Shown here: positions 6,742-14,836 of the stretch, in pieces
Layout: every line of letters starts with the position of its first letter
Numbering within the stretch: the first letter of the stretch is position 1
Virus record (IMG/VR): IMGVR_UViG_3300021132_000004
Coordinates: 1-39,352 of that record
Strand: one strand, 5' to 3'
Source of the DNA: a virus
Length of the DNA: 39,352 nt
The notes under the pieces: model-generated
What the model was told of the DNA's origin: nothing
Seen by the model: the letters and a program-made list of their open reading frames with translations, nothing else
Database searches by the model: none
Position numbers and translations under genes: made by a program

Positions 6742-7537
6742 AGATTTAAAAAACAAAACATTACATAGTATTTATGTAGTGGCCGTTTATCCTTCGCATC
6801 TTCCTAAGGACTTATACGAAGTAACGGCGGATGTATTAACAAAGGCAGTAGTAAAAGGATATAAGGTTAGCGTTAACTTCGATGCCGTGGATGAGGAGTT
6901 TATGAATGAAGTACACGAAAACATTTACTTTTTTTCGGGAGCCAAGACATTTCAACAAACTGCCGAAATGAGCGAAAAGTTATTTAATGAGGATGGGGAG
7001 TTGAGGACATTTGCAGAATTTAAGGATGAAGCGGGGCAAATATTCGATGAATATAATGTAAATTGGTTAAAGTCGGAATATAACACAGCATTGGAAACAG
7101 CAAGGGCGGCGGAGAAGTGGAATAACATCGAATCGAACAAAGAAAGCAGGCCATACGTGCAATATAAGGCAACAGAGGACGAAAGGATGTGCGAAATATG
7201 CGGCGCAGTGGATGGAATAATAGCACCAGTTGATGACCCAGTATGGAATGGGGATGGATGCGTTCCACAGCATTTCAATTGTAAATGTGTATTGATGTCT
7301 TTGGATGATTACGACGCAAAGCAGGATGGAGGAGCATGGAGTAGGGAGAGAATAGATGAAGCGGTTAACAATCAGGTAGGAAAGAATCCGTTGTTTAGTT
7401 TTAATCCTGCGAAGTCGAAAGTAATATTTCAGGACACAGGGAAGAATAAGCACCCATACTTCGAGGTATCGAGAAGGTACCGAGAATTAGCGAAAAAGAA
7501 TTTTAACTTACCGATACCTAAAAGAAAAACTACATGA
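6713..7537 (+). CDS. Head morphogenesis protein, Mu gpF-like minor capsid protein
   Basis: The C-terminal half contains the Phage_Mu_F pattern: SRPYVQYKATEDERMCEICG with C160 and C163, then PQHFNCKC with H187, C190 and C192, a probable structural metal site. About 274 residues is normal for the family. It follows the portal with a 29-nt overlap, the standard order, and probably acts in prohead assembly near the portal vertex. The N-terminal part (about 20-130) is helical and variable, as expected. Confidence 0.88.
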   Translation: MEESDIKKIKDLKNKTLHSIYVVAVYPSHLPKDLYEVTADVLTKAVVKGYKVSVNFDAVDEEFMNEVHENIYFFSGAKTFQQTAEMSEKLFNEDGELRTFAEFKDEAGQIFDEYNVNWLKSEYNTALETARAAEKWNNIESNKESRPYVQYKATEDERMCEICGAVDGIIAPVDDPVWNGDGCVPQHFNCKCVLMSLDDYDAKQDGGAWSRERIDEAVNNQVGKNPLFSFNPAKSKVIFQDTGKNKHPYFEVSRRYRELAKKNFNLPIPKRKTT

Positions 7538-7908
7538 ATATCATCAACAAAGAAACTACGATTAGAGAAACAGGGCAAAAGGTTAGTAAACCGATTTACA
7601 ATATTACTAATCCAGTTGACAAGGCAGGGAATGGATTACCTCGCCCTTTAATGTTTGTGCATCAGTTAGTCCTCCATAGTAGGCAATGGCACCAACCATT
7701 AAAAACTATATACTTATCTCCGGGTTGGTATACTATTGTATTTGATTGGGTGCGAAGGAGAGCGACAGAGGAGGAGGCGGAGTGTAAAGTAGATTTGCTT
7801 ACCTTTGATGGGGCGAACATAGAGATGATGGAGGAGAATCACATTATCAGGGCAAAGAACGGAACCGACGAAATAGACTGGGATTATTATCCTACAAAAG
7901 TTGACTAA
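7534..7908 (+). CDS. Head-region protein of unknown function
   Basis: This 124-residue protein has no domain I recognise. The middle (HQLVLHSRQWHQPLKTIYLS, then PGWYTIVFDWVRRR) suggests a small beta-rich fold. It overlaps its neighbours by 4 nt on one side and 1 nt on the other, between the gpF-like and gpG-like genes, so it is co-translated with head and neck genes and is probably a connector or completion protein. Confidence 0.65.
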   Translation: MNIINKETTIRETGQKVSKPIYNITNPVDKAGNGLPRPLMFVHQLVLHSRQWHQPLKTIYLSPGWYTIVFDWVRRRATEEEAECKVDLLTFDGANIEMMEENHIIRAKNGTDEIDWDYYPTKVD

Positions 7909-8336
7909 TGGCCGAAGGATTTACAATACAACAGAAAATAGCCGCTTTGCAGAGGTTAAAGGTAGACTTACCTAAAGCCATTGCCGAGAGTGGGCAGCTT
8001 TATTTTCAAAAGAACTTTGACAAGCAGCAATGGGATGGTAAGCCGTGGGCACCAAGAAAGAAAGAAACAAAAAAGACGATAGGAAAGCATATATTGGTAG
8101 GTACTGGAGCGTTAAGGCAGTCATTGCAGAATAGTATAATAAGATACGATTGGAAAAGTGTAGAATGGGGAGTAAATCCATTAAGCAAGAAGGATGGAAG
8201 GAGCTATGCAGGGTATTTGAATTACGGAACAGACAAGATGCCTGCGAGGGAATTCATCGGAGGTAGCAAGGAATTAAACAAACGGATAATAAGCTTAATA
8301 AAGCGAGAGTTTAACAAGGTATTCAGCGCAAAATGA
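7908..8336 (+). CDS. Virion morphogenesis / tail completion protein, Mu gpG-like
   Basis: The 142-residue protein carries the gpG pattern: WDGKPWAPR near 42-50, ILVGTGALRQSLQNSI near 62-77, then YLNYGTDKMPAREFIGGS near 105-122. Family members act in head-tail joining or tail completion. It overlaps both neighbours by 1-4 nt. Length and position fit well. Confidence 0.85.
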   Translation: MAEGFTIQQKIAALQRLKVDLPKAIAESGQLYFQKNFDKQQWDGKPWAPRKKETKKTIGKHILVGTGALRQSLQNSIIRYDWKSVEWGVNPLSKKDGRSYAGYLNYGTDKMPAREFIGGSKELNKRIISLIKREFNKVFSAK

Positions 8337-8869
8337 AAAACGCATTTATAGCATTACAGGCTCAATTACTTACGGCGTTAAGTTCGTTAGGGGTGAATTA
8401 TATCCGCATGTGGAATAATCAACTAGAAAGGCTATTGAATGGAGAAATAAGCGACTTCGCTTTGATGAATGAATCAGGCGACACGCCCGCCATTCTTATT
8501 GAGTTCGTAGGTCCATCGACTATTGAAACGTTAGGCAATGGCGACCAATTGTATAATCCTTTCGATATTAAAATTCATATTTTGCATCAATTTTATAATG
8601 CGTCGGATGGTACACAAGACCAAGACCTTAAAGTATTGGACATTGCGCAGGGAGTGTATGATGCTTTCAATGGGTGGATGAGTGGAACTGTAGCCTTCGG
8701 GCAGTTTATCCGGATTTCGGAGGAGTGGGATTATGACCATCCCGATGTTTACCATTTCATTCAAACCTACCGAACGACATTTGTGGATTCAACATTGAAC
8801 GCTCCAGTTAACGGAACGTTGAGTGATAAAAACGATACATTAACATTAAACGTAATACAAGGGGCATGA
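8333..8869 (+). CDS. Probable tail terminator / gp37-like tail protein
   Basis: The 178-residue protein resembles small phage tail proteins: PAILIEFVGPSTIETLGNGDQ (near 49-69) and the strand FDIKIHILHQFY fit a tail-terminator fold. The Mu gene order places a gp37-type protein after gpG, as here. Four-base overlaps join it to both neighbours. Function is inferred from position and fold-like pattern rather than a clear signature. Confidence 0.55.
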   Translation: MKNAFIALQAQLLTALSSLGVNYIRMWNNQLERLLNGEISDFALMNESGDTPAILIEFVGPSTIETLGNGDQLYNPFDIKIHILHQFYNASDGTQDQDLKVLDIAQGVYDAFNGWMSGTVAFGQFIRISEEWDYDHPDVYHFIQTYRTTFVDSTLNAPVNGTLSDKNDTLTLNVIQGA

Positions 8870-9684
8870 GCTACGTAGCAAGGACATATCAAGCCATTCA
8901 GGCTCAAATAGTAACGCAGGTTAATACATTAGTTCCTACGTTGACAAGTAAATCAAAGGCAGCATATTGGAATATGTGGGCCTTTATTGTGGCAGTTAGC
9001 CAAAACTTAATGGAGCAAAGGTTTGTATTATTGCAGAATCAAATCGAATCCATCGTGGCTAATTCAGTAGCCGCTACTGCGGCGTGGATAACATCGCAGG
9101 TACTTTTATTTCAGGATGGGAATACAATTCAGTTGAACTCAAACTTTACTTTCAGTTATCCACAACCTTACTACCAGACGCCAATAACATCGTGCGCAGT
9201 GGTAACGGCACCGAATGGAGTAGTTAACATTAAGGTGGCAGCAAGTGGAAGCGCGCTAACATCAGGACAACAAACCGAACTAAAAGCATATTTAAATACT
9301 ATTCTACCTGCAGGAATGATAACTAATGTTATAAGCGTAGCAGGGGATACGTTGTCGGTTACGGCCAAAGTGTATTACAATGGACAATCTAATAGCGTAA
9401 TACTTGCAAATGTATTAAATGCTATTAATAATTATTGTTCATTGCTTCCTTTTAATGGTTTAGTTCGCGTTTCAGACATCGAAAACGCAATTTTATCGGT
9501 AACAGGAGTTACGGATGTAGTTTTAAATACAGTTATTTGTACTCCAGTCGTTGCGGGAGGTTCACCTGTAACGATGGTAAGCTCTTCACAAACATTAGCA
9601 AGGACATACCAAACGTACTCGGGATACTTGACAAATGCCGATTCAACAGGAAGCTTATTAACTTTTATTGTATCTAACCAATGA
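8866..9684 (+). CDS. Baseplate J-like wedge protein
   Basis: The overall pattern fits Baseplate_J/gp47: an N-terminal helix bundle, a strand-rich centre (VVTAPNGVVNIKVAASGSAL), LTSGQQTELKAYLNTILPAG near 137-156, then INNYCSLLPFNGLVRVSDIE and AILSVTGVTDVVL near 186-220. Such proteins form baseplate wedges in contractile tails. At 272 residues it is shorter than many members. It lies between head genes and the capsid protease, not with the other baseplate genes at 19312-22683, which is an unusual order. Confidence 0.75.
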   Translation: MSYVARTYQAIQAQIVTQVNTLVPTLTSKSKAAYWNMWAFIVAVSQNLMEQRFVLLQNQIESIVANSVAATAAWITSQVLLFQDGNTIQLNSNFTFSYPQPYYQTPITSCAVVTAPNGVVNIKVAASGSALTSGQQTELKAYLNTILPAGMITNVISVAGDTLSVTAKVYYNGQSNSVILANVLNAINNYCSLLPFNGLVRVSDIENAILSVTGVTDVVLNTVICTPVVAGGSPVTMVSSSQTLARTYQTYSGYLTNADSTGSLLTFIVSNQ

Positions 9685-10382
9685 TAACCGTACCAACAAT
9701 ATACACGGACAATGAGGGGCAGGTAGCGTCCGACCTTTCGATACCTTCCAGAAGACAGTCGATTTGGTTAAACTTCCTTACTGCATTGTTGTATCCTCAA
9801 ACGTGGCTTAATAATTTAGTATTTAACAAATGGTTTTCGGGTAGTGGGGCAAGTTTATGGACTTCGGGCAGTACGTATGTTTATGGGGATAATGTAAAGG
9901 GAGCCGACTATGCAGTATATGAGTGTATCAACTTAAATGGGGTTACATCTACTACTCCTCCTTATTCGGACCCGACAAATTGGCAAAGGATATGCGATAC
10001 TTTTGTAGGGGTAGGAGAGCGAGCAATGTATACAGGGCAGCTAGGAATGTTGGAATATATCCTTAATTACTATTTTGGCATAGGGACAGTTACTTTACCA
10101 TGGACAGGAGCAAGCCATTCGACACAAATTTATATTGTCAACAATAACGGAACGTACGGTAATACTTTTTGGCTTACTAATTCAAATACGGCATTAACTT
10201 CATTTATGGCTCAAGGTAGCAGCTTCCAACGTAGTTACATGCGAAATTCAAGCTCGGGACTAAATGCGAATAACTTCACTATTTATGTACCTACGGCTTA
10301 TTCAGCGTATCAATCACAAATAACATCACTTGCAAGTAAATACTGTCAAGCAAACTATTCATTTAATATAATACTTTACTAA
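9681..10382 (+). CDS. Tail/baseplate protein with a carbohydrate-binding-like module
   Basis: The 233-residue product follows the baseplate J-like gene with a 4-nt overlap, where a gpI-type tail protein usually lies. Residues 60-104 (TYVYGDNVKGADYAVYEC, then PPYSDPTNWQRI) repeat the CBM5/12-like pattern seen three times in the 4320 connector. The rest is Asn/Ser/Thr-rich, like tail tip proteins. A structural role and surface exposure are inferred. Confidence 0.65.
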   Translation: MITVPTIYTDNEGQVASDLSIPSRRQSIWLNFLTALLYPQTWLNNLVFNKWFSGSGASLWTSGSTYVYGDNVKGADYAVYECINLNGVTSTTPPYSDPTNWQRICDTFVGVGERAMYTGQLGMLEYILNYYFGIGTVTLPWTGASHSTQIYIVNNNGTYGNTFWLTNSNTALTSFMAQGSSFQRSYMRNSSSGLNANNFTIYVPTAYSAYQSQITSLASKYCQANYSFNIILY

Positions 10383-10383
10383 C

Positions 10384-11223
10384 ATGAACCAAATAATAAC
10401 AAGCAACGTTAATGATTCGATTAATCAGGAACAACCATTATTAGCGACTTCTTTGGCTTTCCTTCAATCGGGAATCATTGAGGGGTTGGGTAATTCTGTT
10501 CAAGCTCAAATCGGAAGTTCTTATTCTACCTCTACTATTTATGTTCTTTGGGGATTAATAAGGACAGGCGCCGCCGATGGTGCTTCGAGCGGAACAGTAA
10601 CCATCACAGCAGGAGCCATCTATTACAATGGGGAGATTTATACGGTACCTGCATTTACGGGCACTATGGCAACAGGTAAAGCGGTTTATTCGGCGTTAAC
10701 TATTACTAATGGAAGTCCGGACCCTACAACATTTTCCAATGGGAATACATTTAACGTTCACAACATCAGGCAATGGATCTTCTCAATAGCAACATCAGGA
10801 AGCAATGCGCAAAGTACATTCTACTATTTAAATACAGATTGGCAAAGCACGGCGTTAACATTAAGTAACGTAACCTCAATTACTGGAGGTTCGGCTACTT
10901 CTGTAACTGGAGGTAACATAGTATGGAAAAAAACAGGTAAAACAGTTTTTATACAATTTGGTATTCAAGTTGTTAAAACTGCCGTGTCGACTTCTCAAAT
11001 AGCTATTGGATTTCCTTCCATTGGATGGACAATAAACTCAAGCTTTTCAGCTTCTGCATATGTTGCTTTTCCTTGTTGGATGCTTGGTAACTCTACAGGT
11101 AATGCCTGTATAGTAATGACGCCATCAATGGTTAGCGGAGTGCCTACGTTTACGTTTACTAATTTTACCGATACAGGAACTTCAATAACTATTTACGGGA
11201 ACTTCACTTTCGACGTGGATTAA
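10384..11223 (+). CDS. Tail fibre / collar-like protein
   Basis: The 279-residue protein starts with an ordered region (residues 1-65) ending in IYVLWGLIRT, then turns into a Ser/Thr/Gly-rich beta sequence (SGTVTITAGAIYYNGEIYTV) typical of short fibres. The last 90 residues (from GNIVWKKTGKTVFIQFGIQV) look like a C-terminal receptor-binding or trimerisation domain. It closes this tail block; the next genes are on the other strand. No enzymatic motif is seen. Confidence 0.7.
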   Translation: MNQIITSNVNDSINQEQPLLATSLAFLQSGIIEGLGNSVQAQIGSSYSTSTIYVLWGLIRTGAADGASSGTVTITAGAIYYNGEIYTVPAFTGTMATGKAVYSALTITNGSPDPTTFSNGNTFNVHNIRQWIFSIATSGSNAQSTFYYLNTDWQSTALTLSNVTSITGGSATSVTGGNIVWKKTGKTVFIQFGIQVVKTAVSTSQIAIGFPSIGWTINSSFSASAYVAFPCWMLGNSTGNACIVMTPSMVSGVPTFTFTNFTDTGTSITIYGNFTFDVD

Positions 11224-11339
11224 CAGCCGTGAATCGGATTGTGTTTGCCATTAGACTTAAAGTAATTAGGGCTATCAATTAATTCGCTTCCTTTCGGGCG
11301 TGGTAGTCCCATTGTTTTAATCCAATCTTGGAAACACAT
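11220..11339 (-). CDS. Small 39-residue ORF downstream of the minus-strand regulator
   Basis: This ORF encodes MCFQDWIKTMGLPRPKGSEL followed by a polar tail ending NPIHGC. It starts 25 nt after the stop of the 11365-11583 gene on the same strand and its stop overlaps the end of the fibre gene. The sequence is not alanine/leucine-biased noise and fills an otherwise empty segment, so it may be a real small protein co-transcribed with the regulator. No family is recognised. Confidence 0.4.
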   Translation of the reverse strand: MCFQDWIKTMGLPRPKGSELIDSPNYFKSNGKHNPIHGC

Positions 11340-11364
11340 TACACGTTGAAGGGTCGATGCTTTT

Positions 11365-11583
11365 TTAGGCTTGTTTCTTTTGTTCTTTGTCATTTTGTTC
11401 TTTTTGTTTGCGTTCGAAAATTGCTACTAAGTTGCGTTGTTCGGATTCGGGAAGTTGCTCAAAGTACCTATCTAGAATCCGAGCCGCAGCCGAGGATACA
11501 TTCAACATTCGGCAGTCTTTATCTGCCATTAACATCATATAAGCGCGGGGTTTTAAAACGACTTGGATTCTGTATTGGTGCAT
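11365..11583 (-). CDS. Small ribbon-helix-helix-like protein on the minus strand
   Basis: The reading frame extends to 11622, but the promoter-like box at 11602-11609 lies inside that extension, so I place the start at the ATG of 11583 (MHQYRIQVVLKPRAYMML). The 72-residue product has a short strand (YRIQVVLKP) followed by two helices and a charged Gln/Lys tail, a layout like ribbon-helix-helix regulators, though the match is weak. It is one of only three supported minus-strand genes, sits inside the structural block and appears to have its own promoter. This is typical of a moron inserted between late genes. Confidence 0.62.
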   Translation of the reverse strand: MHQYRIQVVLKPRAYMMLMADKDCRMLNVSSAAARILDRYFEQLPESEQRNLVAIFERKQKEQNDKEQKKQA

Positions 11584-11601
11584 AGAGTTTTTTTTGTAAT
11601 A

Positions 11602-11609
11602 CAAATATA
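11602..11609 (-). promoter_or_regulatory. Minus-strand -7 box TATATTTG
   Basis: Read on the minus strand, TATATTTG fits TAnnTTTG exactly. It ends 18 bases before the ATG at 11583, leaving a leader of about 12 nt. It supports independent transcription of the minus-strand pair at 11220-11583. Confidence 0.55.
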
Positions 11610-11655
11610 CTATATTATTCAAATGAACCTAATTAGTAATTAATTTTACTATCAA

Positions 11656-12876
11656 ATGGGAAAAGACTTAACATATTGCGAGAATGTGGATGCAGATATT
11701 CCTAAATTGTTCATTGACAAAGAAATAGGAGGCAAAGACGAGGATGGGCAGCCGAATATACAAGGTAATGAGTTCTTAAAGGAACTATTATTTATTTCGG
11801 ACGAACTTCACAAATCAAAGGTAGAGGTATGGATTAATAGTCCGGGCGGAGTAGTAACCGAAGGGCAATCAATATACGCGTCTATTTTATCCTCCGTAGC
11901 GTCAGTTGATACTGTATGCTACGGGATAGCAGCTTCAATATCGGGAGTAATATTCCAAGCAGGCAGGAAGCGCAAAATGTACGATTACGCTACATTAATG
12001 TACCATCCGGCTTATAGTGAGGATGGGAAAGTAGATAAAGGATTGGAAGCTTTGAATAATGCTATTTGTAAGATGATAGCAACACGGACAGGGAAGACAG
12101 AGGACGAAATTTGGGCGATAATGAATCGAGGCAAAGCTGATGATAAAGGGACATGGATAGGAGCAGATGAAGCATTGGCGATGGGATTTTGCGATGAGGT
12201 CATCAGGTCGGATTCAAAGAACAAAAACGCCATAGTAACCGAATCAACTAACGCCCTATGGAAAGAAGCAAATAAAGTTTTAAACCGAAACAATAAACCA
12301 ACAAAAAAGAACATGAAAAACGTATTAAATAAATTAGGATTAGTAGAAGATGCAAACGAAGCATCAGCTATCGCGGCTATCGACGCGCTTAACAAATCTA
12401 TGGATGATTTGAAAAAGCAATACGACAAAAAGAAAGCCGAATTAGAAGACTTGAAAAAGGAGATGGACGAAATGAAGGCTAAAAAGAAAGCCGAAGATGA
12501 GGACGCCGAAAAGAAAGCAAAAGCAGATGCAGACGAAAAAGCAAAAGCCGAAGAAGAAGCTAAAAACAAAAAGGCAGAGGAAGACAAAAAGAAAGCCGAC
12601 GAAGAGTGTAAAAATGCAGTAGCGGCCGGAAAGATTAAGAACGATGCTAAAGTAATTGAATCATTTAAAAACGCATTTTTGAGAGATTACGAAGGCACTA
12701 AAGCAATCATTGACGCAATGCCAGCGACTAAAACATCTCCAGTATTTGTAACCGCAGAAACTAACAGCATCCAAGACAGCGAAGCCGAGCAATCAGCACG
12801 CCGCGCAGGTATCAAAGTAGGATCTGCAAATTGGTACAATCATATTAAAGCTTTTGAATTAAACAAACGTAAATAA
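11656..12876 (+). CDS. ClpP-type (S14-like) prohead protease fused to scaffold-like domain
   Basis: Residues 1-185 are a ClpP-fold protease: INSPGG (60-65), the nucleophile region CYGIAASISG with likely S94, MYHPA with H117, and a third-residue region near D162/D163 before GTWIGADEALAMGFCDEV. Residues 220-330 are a highly charged coiled coil (repeated KKAE/ADEK), and the end (AEQSARRAGIKVGSANWYNHI) resembles capsid scaffolds. Protease-scaffold fusions just before the capsid gene are common; the protease clears the scaffold during maturation. An internal ATG at 12313 could give scaffold alone. Confidence 0.88.
   Translation: MGKDLTYCENVDADIPKLFIDKEIGGKDEDGQPNIQGNEFLKELLFISDELHKSKVEVWINSPGGVVTEGQSIYASILSSVASVDTVCYGIAASISGVIFQAGRKRKMYDYATLMYHPAYSEDGKVDKGLEALNNAICKMIATRTGKTEDEIWAIMNRGKADDKGTWIGADEALAMGFCDEVIRSDSKNKNAIVTESTNALWKEANKVLNRNNKPTKKNMKNVLNKLGLVEDANEASAIAAIDALNKSMDDLKKQYDKKKAELEDLKKEMDEMKAKKKAEDEDAEKKAKADADEKAKAEEEAKNKKAEEDKKKADEECKNAVAAGKIKNDAKVIESFKNAFLRDYEGTKAIIDAMPATKTSPVFVTAETNSIQDSEAEQSARRAGIKVGSANWYNHIKAFELNKRK
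12313..12876 (+). CDS. Possible nested scaffold protein from internal start
   Basis: An in-frame ATG at residue 220 of the protease gene is preceded by an A-rich stretch like the other starts in this genome and falls exactly at the boundary between protease and coiled coil. Initiation here would give a 187-residue scaffold without the protease, as in the lambda C/Nu3 arrangement. Nothing in the sequence proves use of this start. Confidence 0.4.
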   Translation: MKNVLNKLGLVEDANEASAIAAIDALNKSMDDLKKQYDKKKAELEDLKKEMDEMKAKKKAEDEDAEKKAKADADEKAKAEEEAKNKKAEEDKKKADEECKNAVAAGKIKNDAKVIESFKNAFLRDYEGTKAIIDAMPATKTSPVFVTAETNSIQDSEAEQSARRAGIKVGSANWYNHIKAFELNKRK

Positions 12877-12896
12877 ACCGCTAAAAACATAAAAAC

Positions 12897-13898
12897 ATGG
12901 CAGAAGCATTATCAGTAACGGAACAAGTATACGCAGGAGAAGCGAGTGAGTTTTTCCTATTGCGTCCAGTTGTTGAGATGGATACATACGAAAAAGGATG
13001 TATTTCATTAATCAACGACATCAAAAAACAACATACATTAGATAGGTTAGAAGTATCTAACTTCATCCAAGATGCAGCGGCTACGCCGACATCTCAAGGT
13101 TCAATCTTAGTGGATTATAAACAATTGATTCCACAACGTTTCGATTTGTATATGGAGTTTAACCCACATGATTTTGAAACTTCATTTTTTGCTCCTGAAT
13201 TGCAAAAATTGTTAATGGATAGGGCATTACCTCCAACTGCAAATAACTTTTTGTTGTTGCAATTGATGCGTCGTGTTAACCAATACTACGAGTATGCAAT
13301 TTGGCAATCAAGGTTGGCTTACAATCCAACTACAGGGACTCAAACAGTACCAACAGCGTTGACTACTGCAACCAAAAATACTAATTTCTATTATTTCGAT
13401 GGTCTTATCGAAAAGATGTTAAGCGATGCAAACACTATCCAAGTGCCATCGCCAGTTACTTTGACTGCGGCTAACATCCGTTCGACAATGGACACAATGA
13501 TAGGGTTAGTACCTCCTGCAAACTTGGCGAAATACGGAGCTATGGGATTGAAAGTATTGGTATCTTATAACACATGGTTATTATATAACACAGCTTTAAG
13601 AACTGACACCTTCAAAAACCAAGATACTACCGAAGCATCTCAAGACAAATGGAATGGTTACGATGTAGTACGTTGCGCAGGTATTCCTGATAACACTATC
13701 ATCATGTGTTTGGCAAATCCCAATCCTCAATCTTCAGTATTATTTATCGGCGTGAATGAATTCGGAGATAAAGAAAACTTGAAGATGGCACCCATTTTGA
13801 ACTTCTCCGACCTTTGGGCAGTACGTGCGGAACAAAAAGTGGATGTTCAAGTCGGATGGGCCGACCAAGTAGTATTGTATACAACTTTAACTGCATAA
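12897..13898 (+). CDS. Major capsid protein (HK97 fold, probable)
   Basis: The 333-residue protein follows the protease-scaffold gene at 20 nt and ends in a hairpin, the usual place of the major capsid gene. The C-terminal part (MKVLVSYNTWLLYN-like segment near 222-235, then GNDVVRCAGIPDNTIIMC-like region near 255-275, then VGWADQVVLYT) is like the P and A domains of Bacteroidota phage capsids. An A-rich stretch precedes the ATG. No N-terminal delta domain is evident, consistent with the separate scaffold. The call is strong from context, moderate from sequence. Confidence 0.85.
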   Translation: MAEALSVTEQVYAGEASEFFLLRPVVEMDTYEKGCISLINDIKKQHTLDRLEVSNFIQDAAATPTSQGSILVDYKQLIPQRFDLYMEFNPHDFETSFFAPELQKLLMDRALPPTANNFLLLQLMRRVNQYYEYAIWQSRLAYNPTTGTQTVPTALTTATKNTNFYYFDGLIEKMLSDANTIQVPSPVTLTAANIRSTMDTMIGLVPPANLAKYGAMGLKVLVSYNTWLLYNTALRTDTFKNQDTTEASQDKWNGYDVVRCAGIPDNTIIMCLANPNPQSSVLFIGVNEFGDKENLKMAPILNFSDLWAVRAEQKVDVQVGWADQVVLYTTLTA

Positions 13899-13905
13899 AT
13901 TAATC

Positions 13906-13927
13906 GGGGGGCTAATAACCCCCTTTA
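13906..13927 (+). terminator. GC hairpin after the capsid gene
   Basis: GGGGG (13907-13911) pairs with CCCCC (13919-13923) around a 7-nt loop CTAATAA, followed by TTTAAAA. The T run is short, so it may act as a partial terminator or as a 3' end stabiliser that sets capsid mRNA level. It resembles the hairpin at 1998. Confidence 0.55.
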
Positions 13928-13940
13928 AAACCTAAAAAAA

Positions 13941-14405
13941 ATGAAAACAATCTTATCTTTATTTTTAGTACTTGTAATCGGTACAGTATTAGCACAAAAC
14001 ACAACTCCACGTTGGGGTTCAGGACCTCCTACAAATGACAATACAGGTCGTATATTGACTTACGGATATGTATCGTATACAGAGGTGGCAGGAGCCGACA
14101 CCTTGAAAGTAGTACCTAACTACTACACTACTATTGTTAAACCAACTGCAATCAATGACAGCGTAACAATCGTATTGAAATCTAACACTAATGCGTTCTT
14201 AGGCGATGTTTTGAAATTCGAGTTTTTGAATAAAACATCTACTAAAAACAACGTTAAATTTAGAAACTCGGGTTCATCTTCTGTAGGTGGCTTTGCTTTC
14301 TTAGCCGCTGATAGCACTATCGCTTTATCTGCATCAAAAAGGGCTATCGTTATTTTTACTTTTGATGGAGTAAAATGGATTGAAACATCCAAAGCAGTTC
14401 AATAG
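13941..14405 (+). CDS. Putative head decoration protein with Sec signal peptide
   Basis: The 154-residue protein starts with a clear signal peptide, MKTILSLFLVLVIGTVLA|Q, with the Ala-Gln cleavage site common in Bacteroidota. The rest is beta-rich, ending SASKRAIVIFTFDGVKWIETSKAV. The end pattern (I.V...FDG..W.E..+AV) also occurs in the next protein (14430), which has no signal peptide, so the two may be diverged relatives. Position right after the capsid gene suggests a decoration or head fibre protein, but a signal peptide is hard to reconcile with cytoplasmic virion assembly. Alternatively it is a secreted protein made late. Confidence 0.65.
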   Translation: MKTILSLFLVLVIGTVLAQNTTPRWGSGPPTNDNTGRILTYGYVSYTEVAGADTLKVVPNYYTTIVKPTAINDSVTIVLKSNTNAFLGDVLKFEFLNKTSTKNNVKFRNSGSSSVGGFAFLAADSTIALSASKRAIVIFTFDGVKWIETSKAVQ

Positions 14406-14429
14406 TATTAACATTTAATAAATAAATTT

Positions 14430-14816
14430 ATGGCATATACTAAAGGTACTCGGTACTCTCAAGAACCTGCGAATGGAGGATACGCGCAAATGTATTATAG
14501 GGAGATTCAAACCCCTGCATACGCTGCATCGGTGAAAATTACTCCTGCAAATCCTTTGAGCGAATTTATTACAGTATTGTTCGCTCAAATTACTGGAGCA
14601 ATTACAGTAACTGCGGATACAACTACTCCATACGATGGAGATGAAATGTTGTTGAAGTTTCCAATGGATGCGACAGGGCATACAATTACTTTAGGCGCAG
14701 GATTTACGTATACTTCCTCGACTATCGTAGGTACGGCAAATTCAATCGTAGTAATGAATTGTGTATTCGATGCACAATCTCAAACTTGGGTTGAATACGC
14801 AAGAGCAATTAATTAA
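14430..14816 (+). CDS. Probable head decoration / fibre protein
   Basis: This 128-residue beta-rich protein contains alternating hydrophobic strands (AITVTADTTTPYDGDEMLLK, then HTITLGAGFTY) and ends in a pattern like its upstream neighbour (VVMNCVFDAQSQTWVEYARA). Such proteins behind the capsid gene are often trimeric decorations. It has no signal peptide. Function is inferred from position and fold-like pattern. Confidence 0.6.
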   Translation: MAYTKGTRYSQEPANGGYAQMYYREIQTPAYAASVKITPANPLSEFITVLFAQITGAITVTADTTTPYDGDEMLLKFPMDATGHTITLGAGFTYTSSTIVGTANSIVVMNCVFDAQSQTWVEYARAIN

Positions 14817-14836
14817 TAACCAATAAAAAAACTACA

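Noticed and set aside
11328-11585. 85-codon plus-strand frame opposite the 11365-11583 gene
   Set aside because: Cys/Leu/Arg-rich with no start context; the minus-strand frame has a promoter and a sensible protein.
12012-12587. 191-codon Ser/Phe-rich minus-strand frame
   Set aside because: It is the reverse of the lysine/glutamate-rich scaffold; composition explains the absence of stops.
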